Part shown: positions 33,660 to 45,124 of the stretch, in pieces
Layout of the letters: the number at the start of each line of letters is the position of its first letter
Numbering within the stretch: the stretch's first letter is position 1
Notes under the pieces: model-generated
What the model saw: the letters and a program-made list of their open reading frames with translations, nothing else
Database searches by the model: none
Told to the model about the DNA's origin: nothing
Assembly: GCA_022036555.1 (NCBI GenBank)
Contig: CM039121.1
Coordinates: forward strand, 45,285,847-45,349,846
Direction: 5' to 3'
DNA from: Microstegium vimineum
Lineage: Eukaryota; Streptophyta; Magnoliopsida; Poales; Poaceae
DNA: 64,000 nt
Made by a program: the position numbers and the translations under genes

Positions 33660-36456
33660 ATGGCGATGGCGATCAAGACGCCCTCCACCCAAGCGGTCGT
33701 CCCCGCCAACGTTGGGCCTACTCCTTGGCCGAAAGAGGATAGGATGACGCGTTTGGAGGCGGAAGCGATGCTTCACGCGGCGGAAAAGGCGGCGCGGGCG
33801 AAGATTCAAGCGATGGAAAAGGCGGCGCGGGCAGAAGAAGCAGAAGACGGCGAATGCTACCTCGCCGAGGCTGATGACAACGAAGCCGAGGCTAGAGAGT
33901 TCAAGGATACATGGAACATGCTATTTTCCGACGTCTACGGTTGCTTCGAAGACAAAAGTGAGTAATTATCTCTCTCCTTAGATTGATGGAGTCCGCCGTC
34001 GGACAGAATAGCAGGGTTCGACCAAAGGCTTGAAATCTTTTTTTTTTATGTTTTTTTTTCACTTACAAGTGGGAAGATTTTTCATTTGTTTATAAGTGGG
34101 CAAATGGGAAGAGAAAGGGGCATTTCATCATAGATGTAGCTCAGCTGGTTAGAACAGATAAGTGGTTGCCTGAAATCCTTCATACCTTCCCAAACGAAAC
34201 GAGGGGTTCCGCTCTACTGGTCAGGTTCGTCACTACGAGTAGGATACATCTAAGAATCTAAGATGGTTAGAGAAAATTAATAAAAATCGTTTTTTTTTCT
34301 AAGAGCAAGGGGCATTGCCCTTGATATTCTTCAGTGGTTCCGGTCCACATCTGACTGTCTTTCAAATTGGAAACTGTCTTTTAATTTGTAAATTGGAACC
34401 TCTCCTGAATTTGAAAATTAGTACATCGTCGGTCTTAATGGCCATTATCGTGGTTTAATAACCTATAGGGCCTGTTTAAAAACAAGATTCTAGCTTGGTA
34501 AAAATTAGTCGAAATTAGCTCTAGTGCATCCAAACATGAGGGCTAATAGGTGAGCTAATTTTTTAGCTAAGTCTCCAATTAGTTATCAGTTCAGTTAGTT
34601 TTGTTAGCCAACTAGCTAGCCAACCACAGGGACTAATTTTTTCGTCCCAACTACTAATTGGCCATGTGTATCCAACCGGACTCATAGTCTTACTAACTGG
34701 GCACTGATATTTATTTCTGTCCCTTTGCCTAGCTAGGTGCTCTTTTTTCTCGAATATGCAGGAAGACTGCATATCATTGCATTAAGAGAAGAAGAGTTAG
34801 GCCAAAATAGCAAGTACACAGAAAACAAACATACACAAGCACACACACCCACCCACACACGCCTAGCTAGGTGCTCTTACCCAGCAAGCTTAGCAAGAAA
34901 TATGGATGCTTGGATCCATCCCTTGCCTTGTTTGCATTTGACAAGGATTTCATTCTGGATACATTTCAAGTTTGTGTGAAGGATCCGGTCATTACCATTA
35001 TATGTGCTACAGTGCTAGGATCTATCAGAACTTTTGCTTAACCAATAGATAGCTGAGATGCATGCCCTGTATATATGTGCTGTGTATATATGCTAGGATC
35101 TACCAGAAATTACATGGCCAATAAATAGCTGAGATGCCATATTTATGTCTTGTTAAGTATTGCTGCTGCTGCTGCTTAACCCTTGGTTTATTAATTCCAC
35201 TTGCAGCAAAGATCCGTAACAAACGGTTCACGTTCAAGAAGCCTAACTGGCGGGAGGGTGCCTCCACGCCAACTACCTTGCAGATCTTTTCAGTCAAAGT
35301 TACAAGGATAAGGGGTGGCTTACAATGGCCCCTCCATGTGTTTGGGATGGTTGCCATACGAGACTGTGCTGATCAAAACCGCAATATGATCTTTGATCGC
35401 TCGAGAGAGAACTGCCAAATTCTTACAAAAGAGGTTTGTATTATTTCTTATCACTAGCCATCAGTGTCATGATTGTTTGCTTCTTGCTTTGCTGCTTTAT
35501 GAAGCAATGATTTTTTCCCTGTCAACTACTTTCCTGTCTGTCCAAAGTGTTGTCAGTTCCCTCAGCGGCATGTGCTCTGGGATGTTTCTATGTTTGTGGT
35601 TCCAGGTTCCTCTACATTGAACTAATCCATTTCTATGTTTGTGGTTCCAGGTTCCTCTACATTGAACTAATCCATTCTTTTCGTTGTTTTTTAGAACTTA
35701 CCTAGTACACATTGTGAGTTTCGCTATCTTCAATCTCTTGGTCAGTAATATGTTTGTGGGTTTGGTAATAATAAGAGAAGCAAATAACTACTTACTAATC
35801 AAACTGGCACACTTAATTTCTCAACACATTTGGATTTCCATAAGATAGGGAGCACATGCACGCTGTGTCAGCTATATGACAAGCCCTTTAGCTAGGAAGT
35901 TCCCCTGCAAACTTGTACTTGACCATGCTCACTCCCCTCCATCCCTCCTATCTGTTGTAACTAATGTGGCATGTCTGAGTCTAATTTTAAAATGTGGCTG
36001 ATGGTTTCTGGCACTACCTTCTGAGTTGTCTCGAAAATGTTTGAACCTTGTTTGCTAGAAATCAAATCAAATTTGCTAAATGTACAACTCATGAGTCATG
36101 AATGGTACATGCATGATTATATGCACACAGAAAATTATCCTTTCTTTTTGTTTGTCAATAATGCATGGAACAATTTTTTTGTAGTTTTTTGTGTTGTGCC
36201 CTTGTGTTGATAATGCTGTTTGCATTGCCCTTGTAGTTTCGCTATTTTCTCGCAATCTGTTCTTTTTTTTACAAAGTGACAGGTGAATGATTACTTGTCC
36301 TGTTGTCCGTAGTCTCCAGATCGCGCCCCATGTAAAGAACCATCGCCACAACCAATTAAAACAGGTCCTGTGGGATCTGCCACGGAAACTAATTCTTTTA
36401 TCTCCGAAAGGTCGGCAAGAGATTTACAATTCGAAGGTGAAAGAAAGCCTAAAAAG
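33660..36456 (+). CDS. DUF6598-domain gene, exons 1-3 (partial domain; possibly joined to the NLR)
   Basis: Exon 1 (33660-33957) encodes an Ala/Glu-rich amphipathic region (KAARAKIQAMEKAARAEEAE) and ends with leftover A before GTGAGT. Exon 2 (35207-35433) joins in phase and encodes LQIFSVKVTRIRGGLQWPLH, VFGMVAIRDCADQNRNMIF and DRSRENCQILTKE, the N-terminal half of the grass DUF6598 domain, whose biochemical role is unknown. The domain's usual continuation was not seen. Exon 3 (36313-36456, 48 codons, SPDRAPCKEPSPQPIKTG to ERKPKK) is open and phase 0 at both ends but has no recognised domain. It then faces phase-0 acceptors just before the resistance gene ORF. Exon 1 start: the ATG at 33660; a second in-frame ATG is two codons later. 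Confidence 0.6.
34134..34258 (+). repeat. Possible tRNA-derived SINE fragment in the DUF6598 intron
   Basis: gtagctcagctggttagaac matches the Pol III A box of tRNA-derived SINEs. A recognisable B box is missing. Weak evidence. Confidence 0.25.
34468..34684 (+). mobile_element. MITE-like element in the first DUF6598 intron
   Basis: It starts gggcctgtttaaaa and ends ccaaccggactcat, giving short imperfect terminal repeats. The interior is rich in ttagct/agctaa words typical of small grass hAT- or Harbinger-like elements. No target duplication could be fixed. Confidence 0.4.
35585..35674 (+). repeat. 45-bp tandem duplication
   Basis: The unit tttctatgtttgtggttcca... occurs at 35585 and 35630 with near identity. 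It lies in the presumed intron between exons 2 and 3. Confidence 0.95.
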
Positions 36457-36982
36457 GTAATTCAACAATACATCACCCAACCTCAGATTTAAGTACCTTG
36501 TGTATTACGTATGCATGATCCACTTGCATGTTTCACTTTTAATATTAATCTGATCTAATCTGAACACATAACAAACAAAGTAAAACATAAGTTGCATTTC
36601 CACATACAATATTTTGTTTTTTTCCTATTACAGCTTTAGAATTGTTCACATTAAAGGATATGAACATTTTGTGAAGTAATAATGTAATATCTCTGTTGTA
36701 AATTGTAACAAATTATGACAGTTCAAATTTTATTCTTCATGTTCACTATCCCTTGAGGAACTATCTATTTAAAACTATGATTCAACGATGGTTGGCTCTT
36801 TCTAGTAATAATGTGATATCTCTGTTGCAATGATATTTTCTGCATCAACTGACTTGTCATAACCATACATTTAATTAGCATTAAGGTGTGAGCACAGGAT
36901 CAACCTTTCTAATGTTCAGTACATCTGCTATTTGCATTGTCCAGCACAGAGGACTACAAAAATCTTCAGAGTTCAAGTCAAT

Positions 36983-39900
36983 ATGAATATAAGCAATATA
37001 CGACCGGTCATCGAGGCCATTGCTGGCATCAATGAGTGTGTCACTTTTTTTCAGTGGCTTCGATCTCTGGGATCTCACTCGGATGGAGCAAAACATCAAG
37101 AGCTTAAAGAAGATGATGTACTAAAGTTGCAAAGTTATCTACAATGCCTTCAGGATACTCTACCAGTAATGTACAACTTTATTGATCGAGCAGAGTGGAG
37201 GAGCCATGAGAAGTGTGTGGCAAAGCTCCTTCCAGAACTTAAGGCTACCATGTATGATGCAGAAGACCTTCTTGAGGATTTCAGATGCTATGAGCAGAAG
37301 GTGAAAATTGAGGGCACTGTGACCTCAGCAGAACCAGGCACTGAATTCATTCACGACTTCATTCAAGGTAATTTGAACAGACTAGCTCATATCAAGGAGA
37401 GGCTAGATAACCAATTGAGGCTGCTAGAAGCAATGGGCTTGCATCAAGCAACTCCACGGTTTGACAGATTAGTTAGACCTGAGACCAGTTCATTCCCCAC
37501 TGAGGCAAAGATATTTGGTCGCAACAAAGAAATAAAGGAGTTGATTAAACTGCTTGGTGTACCTGCAAACAATATTAGTGGTCCTTTCAGACCCAAGAGG
37601 AAAAGAAGTGCAATTCGTTCATTAGCAAGCAAGCAAGTTTCTGCTGCCCTTGACAATAGTGAAGTCACAATGACAACTATTCCAGTTTTACCAATGGTTG
37701 GAATTGGAGGTGTTGGAAAAACTACTTTGGCCCAAAATATCTGTAACCATCCACACGTGAAAGAACACTTTGATGTGATAGTCTGGATTTGTATCTCAGA
37801 TGACTTTGATGTCAAGAGGTTAACTAAAGAGGCCATAGAACAATTTTCTGGGAAAGCGCCGACCAAGGATAATTTGAACTCTCTTCAGACTGATCTTGCA
37901 AATAGAATCTACAACAAAAGATTCTTAATTGTTCTTGATGACATGTGGGATGAAAATGGAGAGCTCTGGAAGACGTTCTATGCACCTTTTAAGCATGTAC
38001 TTCAGGGAAGCATGATGCTTGTGACAACTAGATCTGCAAAGGTTTATGATATTGTGCGGACGATGGATCCCTTTATATTAGAGGGTTTGAAAGACGATGT
38101 CTTTCAGAATTTCTTCAAACTATGTGTCTTTGGATCTGATAGCTCCAACATTAATCCTCAGTTGGAACAGATTGGTAAGCAAATTCTCCCGAAGTTGAAA
38201 GGGTCTCCTTTAGCTGCAAAAACCCTCGGACGGCTGCTAGGAATGAGCCTTGACCCAAAACATTGGAATATGATTCTTAACAGTCAGCTATGGGAGCTTA
38301 CACAAGAGGGCACTGACATTTTGCCAGCTCTTCGGTTGAGCTACATGTATTTACCATTCCATTTAAAGAAATGCTTCTCATTCTGTGCTGTGTACCCAAA
38401 AGATTATAATTTTGTTAAGGAAGATTTAGCTGAAATTTGGATGGCAGAAGGCTTTGTGGAACTTGAATGTAACATTCCACTTCAACAAACTGCTTGCAAA
38501 TACTTTGAAGAACTTGCACATCTGTCATTCTTTCAGAAATTTCGTGGGAAATATGTAATACATGATCTGATGCATGACGTGGCACAATTGGTTTCGAAGG
38601 ATGAGTGCTTCATAATAAAAGAGAGAAAGGATCTTGGAAAGATTCCTCAAAACGTCCGTCATCTATCAGTGCTCAAAAGCAGAGATTTTAAATGTTCTGA
38701 CTTAGAGAGTCTATGCAAGCAAACAAAGTTGCGCACCTTACTTTGTGACGTGTCTTTAAACAGTAGAGCTGGCAATGCTGTGATGGAGAAATGGTGTACT
38801 GAACTTTTGTGCATGCGTGTCATGGTATGTGCCTCTATCTCTGAGTCTCCAGGTTTGCCAGATAGTATTAGCAACATGAAGAATCTCCGGTGCCTTAAAA
38901 TCTTAAATTCTTGCAATTTCGAGTGTATTCCTGCTGCATTCTGTTGCTTGTATAACCTGCAGCTATTATGTGCTAGGAAATGCACATTTGACAATGTACC
39001 CAGAGGCTTTAGTAATTTGATCAGTTTACAAAAGTTTGAATCAAAATGTATTGTGGTTGATGCTGCAATGGAGAATGGAGAGGGAATTAGGTTACTAAAG
39101 AATTCTAATCTAGTCACTAGAGATTTGTTTATAACTAATATTTGTGAAATAAGCAAGGATCAGGCAGCAGAAATTGAACTTATGACGAAGGAGTATATTT
39201 TTGGTCTGAAACTGATATGGTATAAAAGGATATTGCAGTTATCAGAACGCAATGAGATGAAAGTGTTTGAAGCATTACACCCTCCTACCAATATCAAATC
39301 TGTGTGCGTTGAAGGTTATCCAGGTGAATACCTTCCAAGCTGGTTTCAAGGTTCTAATGACCCTACGGTTTTCTCATCATTATCAGATATAGGGGTTAGA
39401 AACTGCCCGAGGTTGTCAAGCCTTGAACAGTTTCTAGAACCAATTTATATTCCTGCCATCAAGGAAATTCTGATTAAAGACTGCACAAGTTTGGAATATG
39501 TACCAGTAGAAAGGTTTGGGTGTTTGCCTTGCCTTGAAAAGCTAGGGGTTTACAACTGTCCAAAGATCAATTCACAACGTCTGCTGTCCCCGTCCCTAAA
39601 GGAGCTTTTTTTGGTAAATTCTGGAAATCTTGGGAGCGATATTGATTGTCCTTCCCTGACCAAGTTTACTTTACATGATTACCATCTAGCATCTCTAACA
39701 TTCAACAGAGGGAAGTCCCCACAGCTCACTGACCTATCCATTATAAACTGCAGAGATCTAGAGACTCTTAATGGGGATTTGCCTACTCTGAAGTCATTAG
39801 TCATTAGGGTCTGTCCGCGTCTCATATGGGGAAAATGGACAGTGTTGGTACCATCGTCGCTCCAAGACCTCAACTTACGAGAGGATTGTGGTTATTTTTC

Positions 39901-40162
39901 TGTGAGATGCCTGGAGAACCTCACATCCCTCGAATCACTATATATGAGCAAATGCAAAATCATAGAGTACATTCCACGCAATCTGTGGAGCACTAATCTC
40001 AAATCACTCAAGAACTTATTCATTATGAGCTGTCCAGAGCTTGTATCAATTGGTGGACCAGAAGCGATTGCACACATACCAAAGGTGCACATTCTAAACT
40101 GCCCAAAGTTGACGGAAGTACAGCAGCCCCTGGCAGTAGGTATGGCACTTCTTGCAGTGTAA
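36983..40162 (+). CDS. CC-NB-ARC-LRR disease resistance protein (CNL), intact
   Basis: This is an intracellular immune receptor. Its 1,059 codons are uninterrupted. The N-terminal coiled-coil domain carries an EDVID-like segment YDAEDLLEDF (91-100). NB-ARC: P-loop GIGGVGKTT (240-248), RNBS-A FDVIVWICISDDF, kinase 2 FLIVLDDMW (314-322), RNBS-B MLVTTR (345-350), GLPL-type GSPLAA (407-412), RNBS-D CFSFCAVYPKDY (464-475) and MHD (530-532) in the HDLMHD string. The remainder is irregular leucine-rich repeats with many Cys-Pro-containing repeats (NCPRL, NCPKI). There is no TIR or RPW8 domain. The start shown is the first ATG, but the frame is open upstream to 36875 with in-frame acceptors at 36919 and 36949, so an extended or fused N-terminus is possible. 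Confidence 0.93.
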   Translation: MNISNIRPVIEAIAGINECVTFFQWLRSLGSHSDGAKHQELKEDDVLKLQSYLQCLQDTLPVMYNFIDRAEWRSHEKCVAKLLPELKATMYDAEDLLEDFRCYEQKVKIEGTVTSAEPGTEFIHDFIQGNLNRLAHIKERLDNQLRLLEAMGLHQATPRFDRLVRPETSSFPTEAKIFGRNKEIKELIKLLGVPANNISGPFRPKRKRSAIRSLASKQVSAALDNSEVTMTTIPVLPMVGIGGVGKTTLAQNICNHPHVKEHFDVIVWICISDDFDVKRLTKEAIEQFSGKAPTKDNLNSLQTDLANRIYNKRFLIVLDDMWDENGELWKTFYAPFKHVLQGSMMLVTTRSAKVYDIVRTMDPFILEGLKDDVFQNFFKLCVFGSDSSNINPQLEQIGKQILPKLKGSPLAAKTLGRLLGMSLDPKHWNMILNSQLWELTQEGTDILPALRLSYMYLPFHLKKCFSFCAVYPKDYNFVKEDLAEIWMAEGFVELECNIPLQQTACKYFEELAHLSFFQKFRGKYVIHDLMHDVAQLVSKDECFIIKERKDLGKIPQNVRHLSVLKSRDFKCSDLESLCKQTKLRTLLCDVSLNSRAGNAVMEKWCTELLCMRVMVCASISESPGLPDSISNMKNLRCLKILNSCNFECIPAAFCCLYNLQLLCARKCTFDNVPRGFSNLISLQKFESKCIVVDAAMENGEGIRLLKNSNLVTRDLFITNICEISKDQAAEIELMTKEYIFGLKLIWYKRILQLSERNEMKVFEALHPPTNIKSVCVEGYPGEYLPSWFQGSNDPTVFSSLSDIGVRNCPRLSSLEQFLEPIYIPAIKEILIKDCTSLEYVPVERFGCLPCLEKLGVYNCPKINSQRLLSPSLKELFLVNSGNLGSDIDCPSLTKFTLHDYHLASLTFNRGKSPQLTDLSIINCRDLETLNGDLPTLKSLVIRVCPRLIWGKWTVLVPSSLQDLNLREDCGYFSVRCLENLTSLESLYMSKCKIIEYIPRNLWSTNLKSLKNLFIMSCPELVSIGGPEAIAHIPKVHILNCPKLTEVQQPLAVGMALLAV

Positions 40163-40355
40163 ATTATGATTGAAAAAGAATTCTTATAGGATACCTAAGG
40201 ATTAAACCTCTGTATGTGTGTGCATCCTGTCTTGGTGTGTTATATTAGATTATATCTTACGAGTACTAGCAAACTATGCAATCCTAATCGTGTTAATCAT
40301 TTTTGAATGTTTTTTATCTACAGTTACTCTTAATGCCGAGCCCAGCACTATGGTT

Positions 40356-40601
40356 AGAGCAACTCCAACAGCCTCTCCAAATTGCTCCGTGTATCCTGCT
40401 ATTTTTAGCCCACAATCCTCCTCAATCCCACACGCTTTTTATGTCTAGAGACATGCAATAGTACCTATAAAAAGGAATGACGACGCTAATTATACAAGAG
40501 CTGTTGGAGTACTCAAGCTTTTTGATGGGGTATCTATTTTAGAGAATAGCTAAATCTTGGTTTTTGGAATATATTTTTGGATAGACTGTTGGAGTTGCTC
40601 T
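40356..40601 (+). mobile_element. MITE with perfect 16-bp terminal inverted repeats
   Basis: AGAGCAACTCCAACAG at 40356-40371 is matched exactly in inverse complement by 40586-40601, with imperfect continuation inward. It is 246 bp, noncoding and 194 bp past the CNL stop. This terminal sequence is a common MITE end in grasses. A clear target duplication was not seen (flanking TTA versus TTG at best). Confidence 0.85.
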
Positions 40602-40770
40602 TGCTTCTTGTAGTTCCATTTGCAGTTTTGGAGAGTAGTCCTTTTGCTAACCAATGTTCTCTACTTGATGATAGGTGGAATGTTCTCTACTTGATGATAG
40701 GTGGAATAGCTGTTGCCTTTGGAGCTACCCTCAATGATCACGCTCTTATATATGCACTGCTTGTTGTTTG

Positions 40771-41678
40771 TTTTTTTTACGGTCAAGGGGGGGGGGGGGG
40801 GGGGGGGGGGGGCGGCGGAGACGTTCCCCACCTGATTTGTATTTCAAATTGCGCCCAAAGGCTGATAGACAGTTACAGATACAGTGTAGTTGGGGGGGGG
40901 GGGGGTTAAGACATATTGTACAAAGCGTTATGAGCCCAACTAGAGGTCACAAGTGAATCAGTAGAGGGAGAGCTAGCCTTGGCCTTGTCTTGCCATCATG
41001 AAGATAGTGCACCAGGAGTCGGCGATGTGTCTCTTTTTCCTTGGGAATCTTACTCTCCATTGAACAGCAGCTGCTTTGCATTGGCTTAGGAGTTGGTGAA
41101 CCGAGGTGGTTTCATCTCTGAAAACCTTTGCATTCCGGGCCTTCCACAATTGCCAGCATACAAGAGCAAGAAACGCCGGGAATAGATCGCTTGGTACCCC
41201 CGCTTGGAGGAATTGAGAACAAGTAGTCGATGGTTGAGCTCGGTGGGAAGGTAAAGCCAAGTTGCAACCAAGTATGATGGGCTAGATCGCAGCCCCACAT
41301 GATGTGCTCCAGTGATTCTTCCATTGTGTTGCATATTTGACACGTCGGGCTGTCCACTATATGTTTTTTGAATAGCAGGGATCGGCTTTGGATTCGCTTC
41401 TGAAGGAGCAGCCAGATGAAGAGTTGTACCCGCGGAGGTGCAGGCGTTTTCCAAATGAAGTTAGCTTTGTCACTTTGAGGTTGTCCTCTGGCCTTGAGCA
41501 GTCTATATATTGCACCACTGTCTAAGCTTTGGTCGGCCTTGCAGAAGATGGATCTTCTCTGATCTGGTTGCTGAGTAGGCACATGGGATGAGATGATCTG
41601 CTGGATGGAGGCCAGATCAGCTGTAGCTTGTGGAGAGAGGCGCGGAACCAACGAGTTCTGAACTCCCAAGGCTAGCAT
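40771..41678 (-). pseudogene. LINE 1 ORF2 C-terminal zf-RVT region and 3' UTR
   Basis: 41112-41678 includes IYRLLKARG, KTPAPPRVQLFIWLLLQKRI, CQICNTMEESLEHIMWGC: the Cys-containing zinc-binding region (zf-RVT) found after plant LINE reverse transcriptases. The following part (40973-41260) is in another frame. The 3' UTR has G runs on the plus strand at 40787-40812 (26 G) and 40892-40905 (14 G). Confidence 0.85.
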
Positions 41679-43500
41679 CTCGCTGACAGAGGCCCCCTTG
41701 TTGATGCAGTGGCTGTGGAGAGCAGGGAAGATGTCCTCGAGGGGTCTTCACCAGTCCAAGTATTGGACCAGAAGGAGCATGATTTTCCGTAACCTATAAG
41801 CACGTGAGTGATAGCTCGGTAGAGGGGCAGCATGGAGCGCAGGACCTGCCAGTGTTCACCATGAATGTCGCCTAACAGCGTTACCACAGAGGTGCGACCT
41901 CTCACCCAGGCTGCCCAGGCTGAGGAGTTGGGGCAGTAGAGCTTGTGTAGGAGTTTGAGCAGGAGGCAAATATTTTGCATTCCGATGTCCCTGATGCCCA
42001 GCCCTCCTAGTTCTCTGGGATTGCAGACCTTGTCCCAGGCTACGAGACACCCTGATGCCGTAGTCGATCTCGAGGTGTTTCCTAACCAGAGGAAGGCTCG
42101 TCGACGTTTGTCCATCTGCGTGATGATCGCCGGAGGAATTTGCAAAGAGCTCATGGAGTAGACCAGTAGGGAGTCAAGCACTGAGTTGATCATGACAGCT
42201 CTCCCCATAGGGTTTAGGAGGTTGGCTTGTCAGGATCCCAGGTCTTTATCTGTCTTCTGGATTGTGAAGTTGAAAGCCGATTGAGGTAGCTTGTGAGATG
42301 ACAGTGGTAGCCCAAGGTAAGGTTGTGGGAATCCTTCGCTCTTGCAACCCAGTAGGGTGACACAAGCAGCTGTGGTCTGTTCATCCACATGAATTGGAAC
42401 CAGAGTACTTTTTGAGTAGTTGATGTGGAGGCCAGTGAGGTTTGCGAAAAGGTCGAGGATCTCCCGAAGGTTGGCAGCCCCAGCCGAAGTCCCTTGAAGA
42501 CGATTAGCGTATCATCGGCGTATTGGAGTACTGCAGGCTGTAGAGTATCGTCAGTTGGGTGCTTTATTTGATTGCTTGCTTTGATCATGATCTGCAGTGT
42601 TTCAGCAACTAGGAGGAAGAGATAGGGTGACAGCGGATCCCCCTGTCTAAGCCCACGCCTGCATTGGAGCCAGGGGCCAGGGCATCCATTAACCAGGACC
42701 GCTGTGCGTGAAGAGCTGAGGATGGTCTGAATCCATCCGATCCACCTTTGGCAGAACCCTCTGGCTGTTAGTACCCGAAAAAGCCCATCCCAATTGACAG
42801 TGTCAAATGCTTTGGCAAAATCCAGCTTTAGCACGATTGCTGGCTTTTTCCTCTTGTGGCACACTTGAACTAATTCCATGGCGTAGACGAATGTGTCAGC
42901 GATTGAGCGCCCCTTGATAAAGCCCGATTGATGGATGTCAATTAGCTTATGGATTTCCCTCTAGAGTCTGGTGGTGAGTATCTTCGATAGGATCTTTAGG
43001 CAACTGTTTTGGAGGCAGATAGGTCTGAAGCAATCCACCTCCACTGTTGTAGGTTTCTTGGGGATGAGTACCAAATGAGACTTGTTGAGGCGCTCCAGAT
43101 CTGCTTGTTCATGGAAGAAAGCGTTCAGGAATTGCATGATACGAGTTTTTACCGTCGCCCAAGCTATCCGGAAGAACCCAGGTCCAAACCCATCAGGCCC
43201 AGGCGCACTGTTTGGATTCAGAGATATAACTGCCAGCTTTGCTTCCGTCTCGGTGAAGGGGTTGGCGATCGCGCCACATGGTTGCTGTCTGTCCAAGTAG
43301 AGACTTGCAAGGTCATACGGAGTGGAGTGTCCAGGGACGCCGAGTATGGATTTGAAGTAGCTGGTCAGTGCTTCAGTCTTGCCATGGTGACAACTGACTT
43401 CCTGCTGGTTCACCCGCAGGGAGCGGATATAGTTGCGGCGCATACGCTGAGTTGCATTAGCGTGGTGGAATGCTGTATTGGCATCACTTTCCTTGATCAC
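41672..43500 (-). pseudogene. LINE 1 reverse transcriptase
   Basis: 42961-43500 carries the RT N-terminal part (NSAPGPDGFGPGF, HLVLIPKKP, FRPICLQNSCLKILSKI). 42214-42879 continues with AIVLKLDFAKAFDTVNW, RGLRQGDPLSPYLFLL and the catalytic YADD. 41672-42208 is the thumb and connection region. The pieces are separated by stops or frame changes near 42880-42960 and 42209. Confidence 0.92.
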
Positions 43501-43746
43501 TTTGTTTTTGCTGCGTTGCTTCCAGTAGGCCGCCTTTAGTCTGAGCGCTTCTTGAAGTCTGTCCTGAGCAAGCCTTCTGACCTGAAACTCTTCGGGGGAG
43601 AGAGGTCTGATCTCCTCAAAATAGTCAAATAATTGTATGATGAAACTGCAGTTTTGGGTGAGTAGTGGTGGTGCCTGTTACACCGAGACCAAACCTTTGC
43701 CGCTGCTCGTGCTGCCTTGATGCACGCGACCAGCTGACCAGTCGCA

Positions 43747-44597
43747 TCATTGCAGTGTGTGGCGTTTTCCCAGCTCGTTAGGGTAGTTTGCAGGAAGGAG
43801 TTGTTCCTGAGCCAAGAATTTTCTAGCCGGAAGGAGTTGCTCTTGGGTAGGTTGGTGGACAGGGATAGTAGCAGGGGGTGGTGATCTGACGTTGGTTTTG
43901 GGACAGAGGATAGAGTTGCAAGGGGGAAGGCAAGGTTGAGGTCGTTGTTGGTGAAAGCACGGTTCAGCTTTGCAAGGATGGGGTGCTCTTGGTTGTTCGA
44001 CCAAGTATAGAGGCGGTCGGTTAGGAGAACTTCATTGACATGAAGGTCGTCCAGAGTGTCGTTAAAGGCCGTAGCCAGAGTTGCACTGAATTGACCATTG
44101 TTTTTGTCAGCCCACAGCGAACAAGGTTTAAGTCACCGAGCAAAATCCAAGCACCGGTGAGCAGGGGGGGAAAGATCACGTAGGTTTTGAAGGAACTGGG
44201 TGGAGTGGGCATGATCGGCGGGACCATACGTATTAGTGATCGTGAAGTCTGTATCAGTAGCATTGCAGTAGAAGGTTGTCGTTAGAGTGTGTGGTTTGGT
44301 GAGTTGATTGGTAAGCGAGAACAGGGAGGGATCCCAGGCGGTGATGATCCCGCCTCTGGAGCCTTCAACCGGAGCGAAGGCATAGGAGGAAGAGAAGGTT
44401 GCCGGAAGGAAGGTTCTGGCTTCGAATGTGTCGATTACGTTGAGTTTGGATTCTTGGATGCAAATGATGGAGGGTTTGACGTCATAAAACAAATCGCGCA
44501 CAGTGCTGCATTTTTCCGAATCGCCCAAGCCGCGTACATTCCATGAAACAATATTATAGCAACGGGTGTTCGAGGTCATTTGAACCAGAGGTGACAC
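43747..44597 (-). pseudogene. LINE 1 endonuclease (AP-like, EEP fold)
   Basis: The N-terminal part (44133-44597) has SWNVRGLGD, IICIQESKL and RGGIITAWD. The frame shifts near 44133, and the GAWILLGDLNL segment follows in 44021-44263. Later endonuclease sequence is in yet another frame. This domain nicks target DNA in LINEs; here it is broken. Confidence 0.88.
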
Positions 44598-44611
44598 CTA
44601 GGAGACTTACA

Positions 44612-45124
44612 CTACTGCGCATACAGATAAATGGCTTTGGAAAGCCAGAGGATTACAGGTTGAACTGAAGCAACTAAACAAACTAGAGCTGAAAAATAGA
44701 GGATAACTGCACTTCCACTAACAGTCCAACGGCCATTGGAGGGGTAGTGCAAGCCGCCAAGACCATGGTGATCGGGCCGGCGTATCATTCTGCTACGTCC
44801 GTCACCATGCCAAGCGAGTTGGCCACGATCACGTCTTTGCAGGTCAGCTTGGCCGCTTGAACGAGTTTGCGAAGATCCGGCCCATCGATCGGGATGAGGT
44901 TGCGGGATAGAATATTGCGCTTGGTGACATGCTTTTTCAGGGTTTTGGAGCAGCCAGAGAGGGAGTTGAGGAGGGCTTTGCGTTGAATTGCTTGGGTGGT
45001 CATGTCCACAAAGCGAGCTGGAGCTTTGGGGCTTGCTATTAGTCCAGCCAGTGCACATGTTTCCTTCCCTTTTTTTCCGTTTAAGTATTGCTGGCCACGG
45101 TTTCACTGTCGTCGACCGTGGCAT
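44612..45124 (-). pseudogene. LINE 1 ORF1 C-terminal remnant
   Basis: 44785-45009 encodes a short Lys-rich segment (IQRKALLNSLSGCSKTLKK ... DGPDLRKLVQAA) like the end of plant LINE ORF1 proteins. The upstream part of ORF1 is missing, so the element is 5'-truncated or eroded. Confidence 0.5.
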
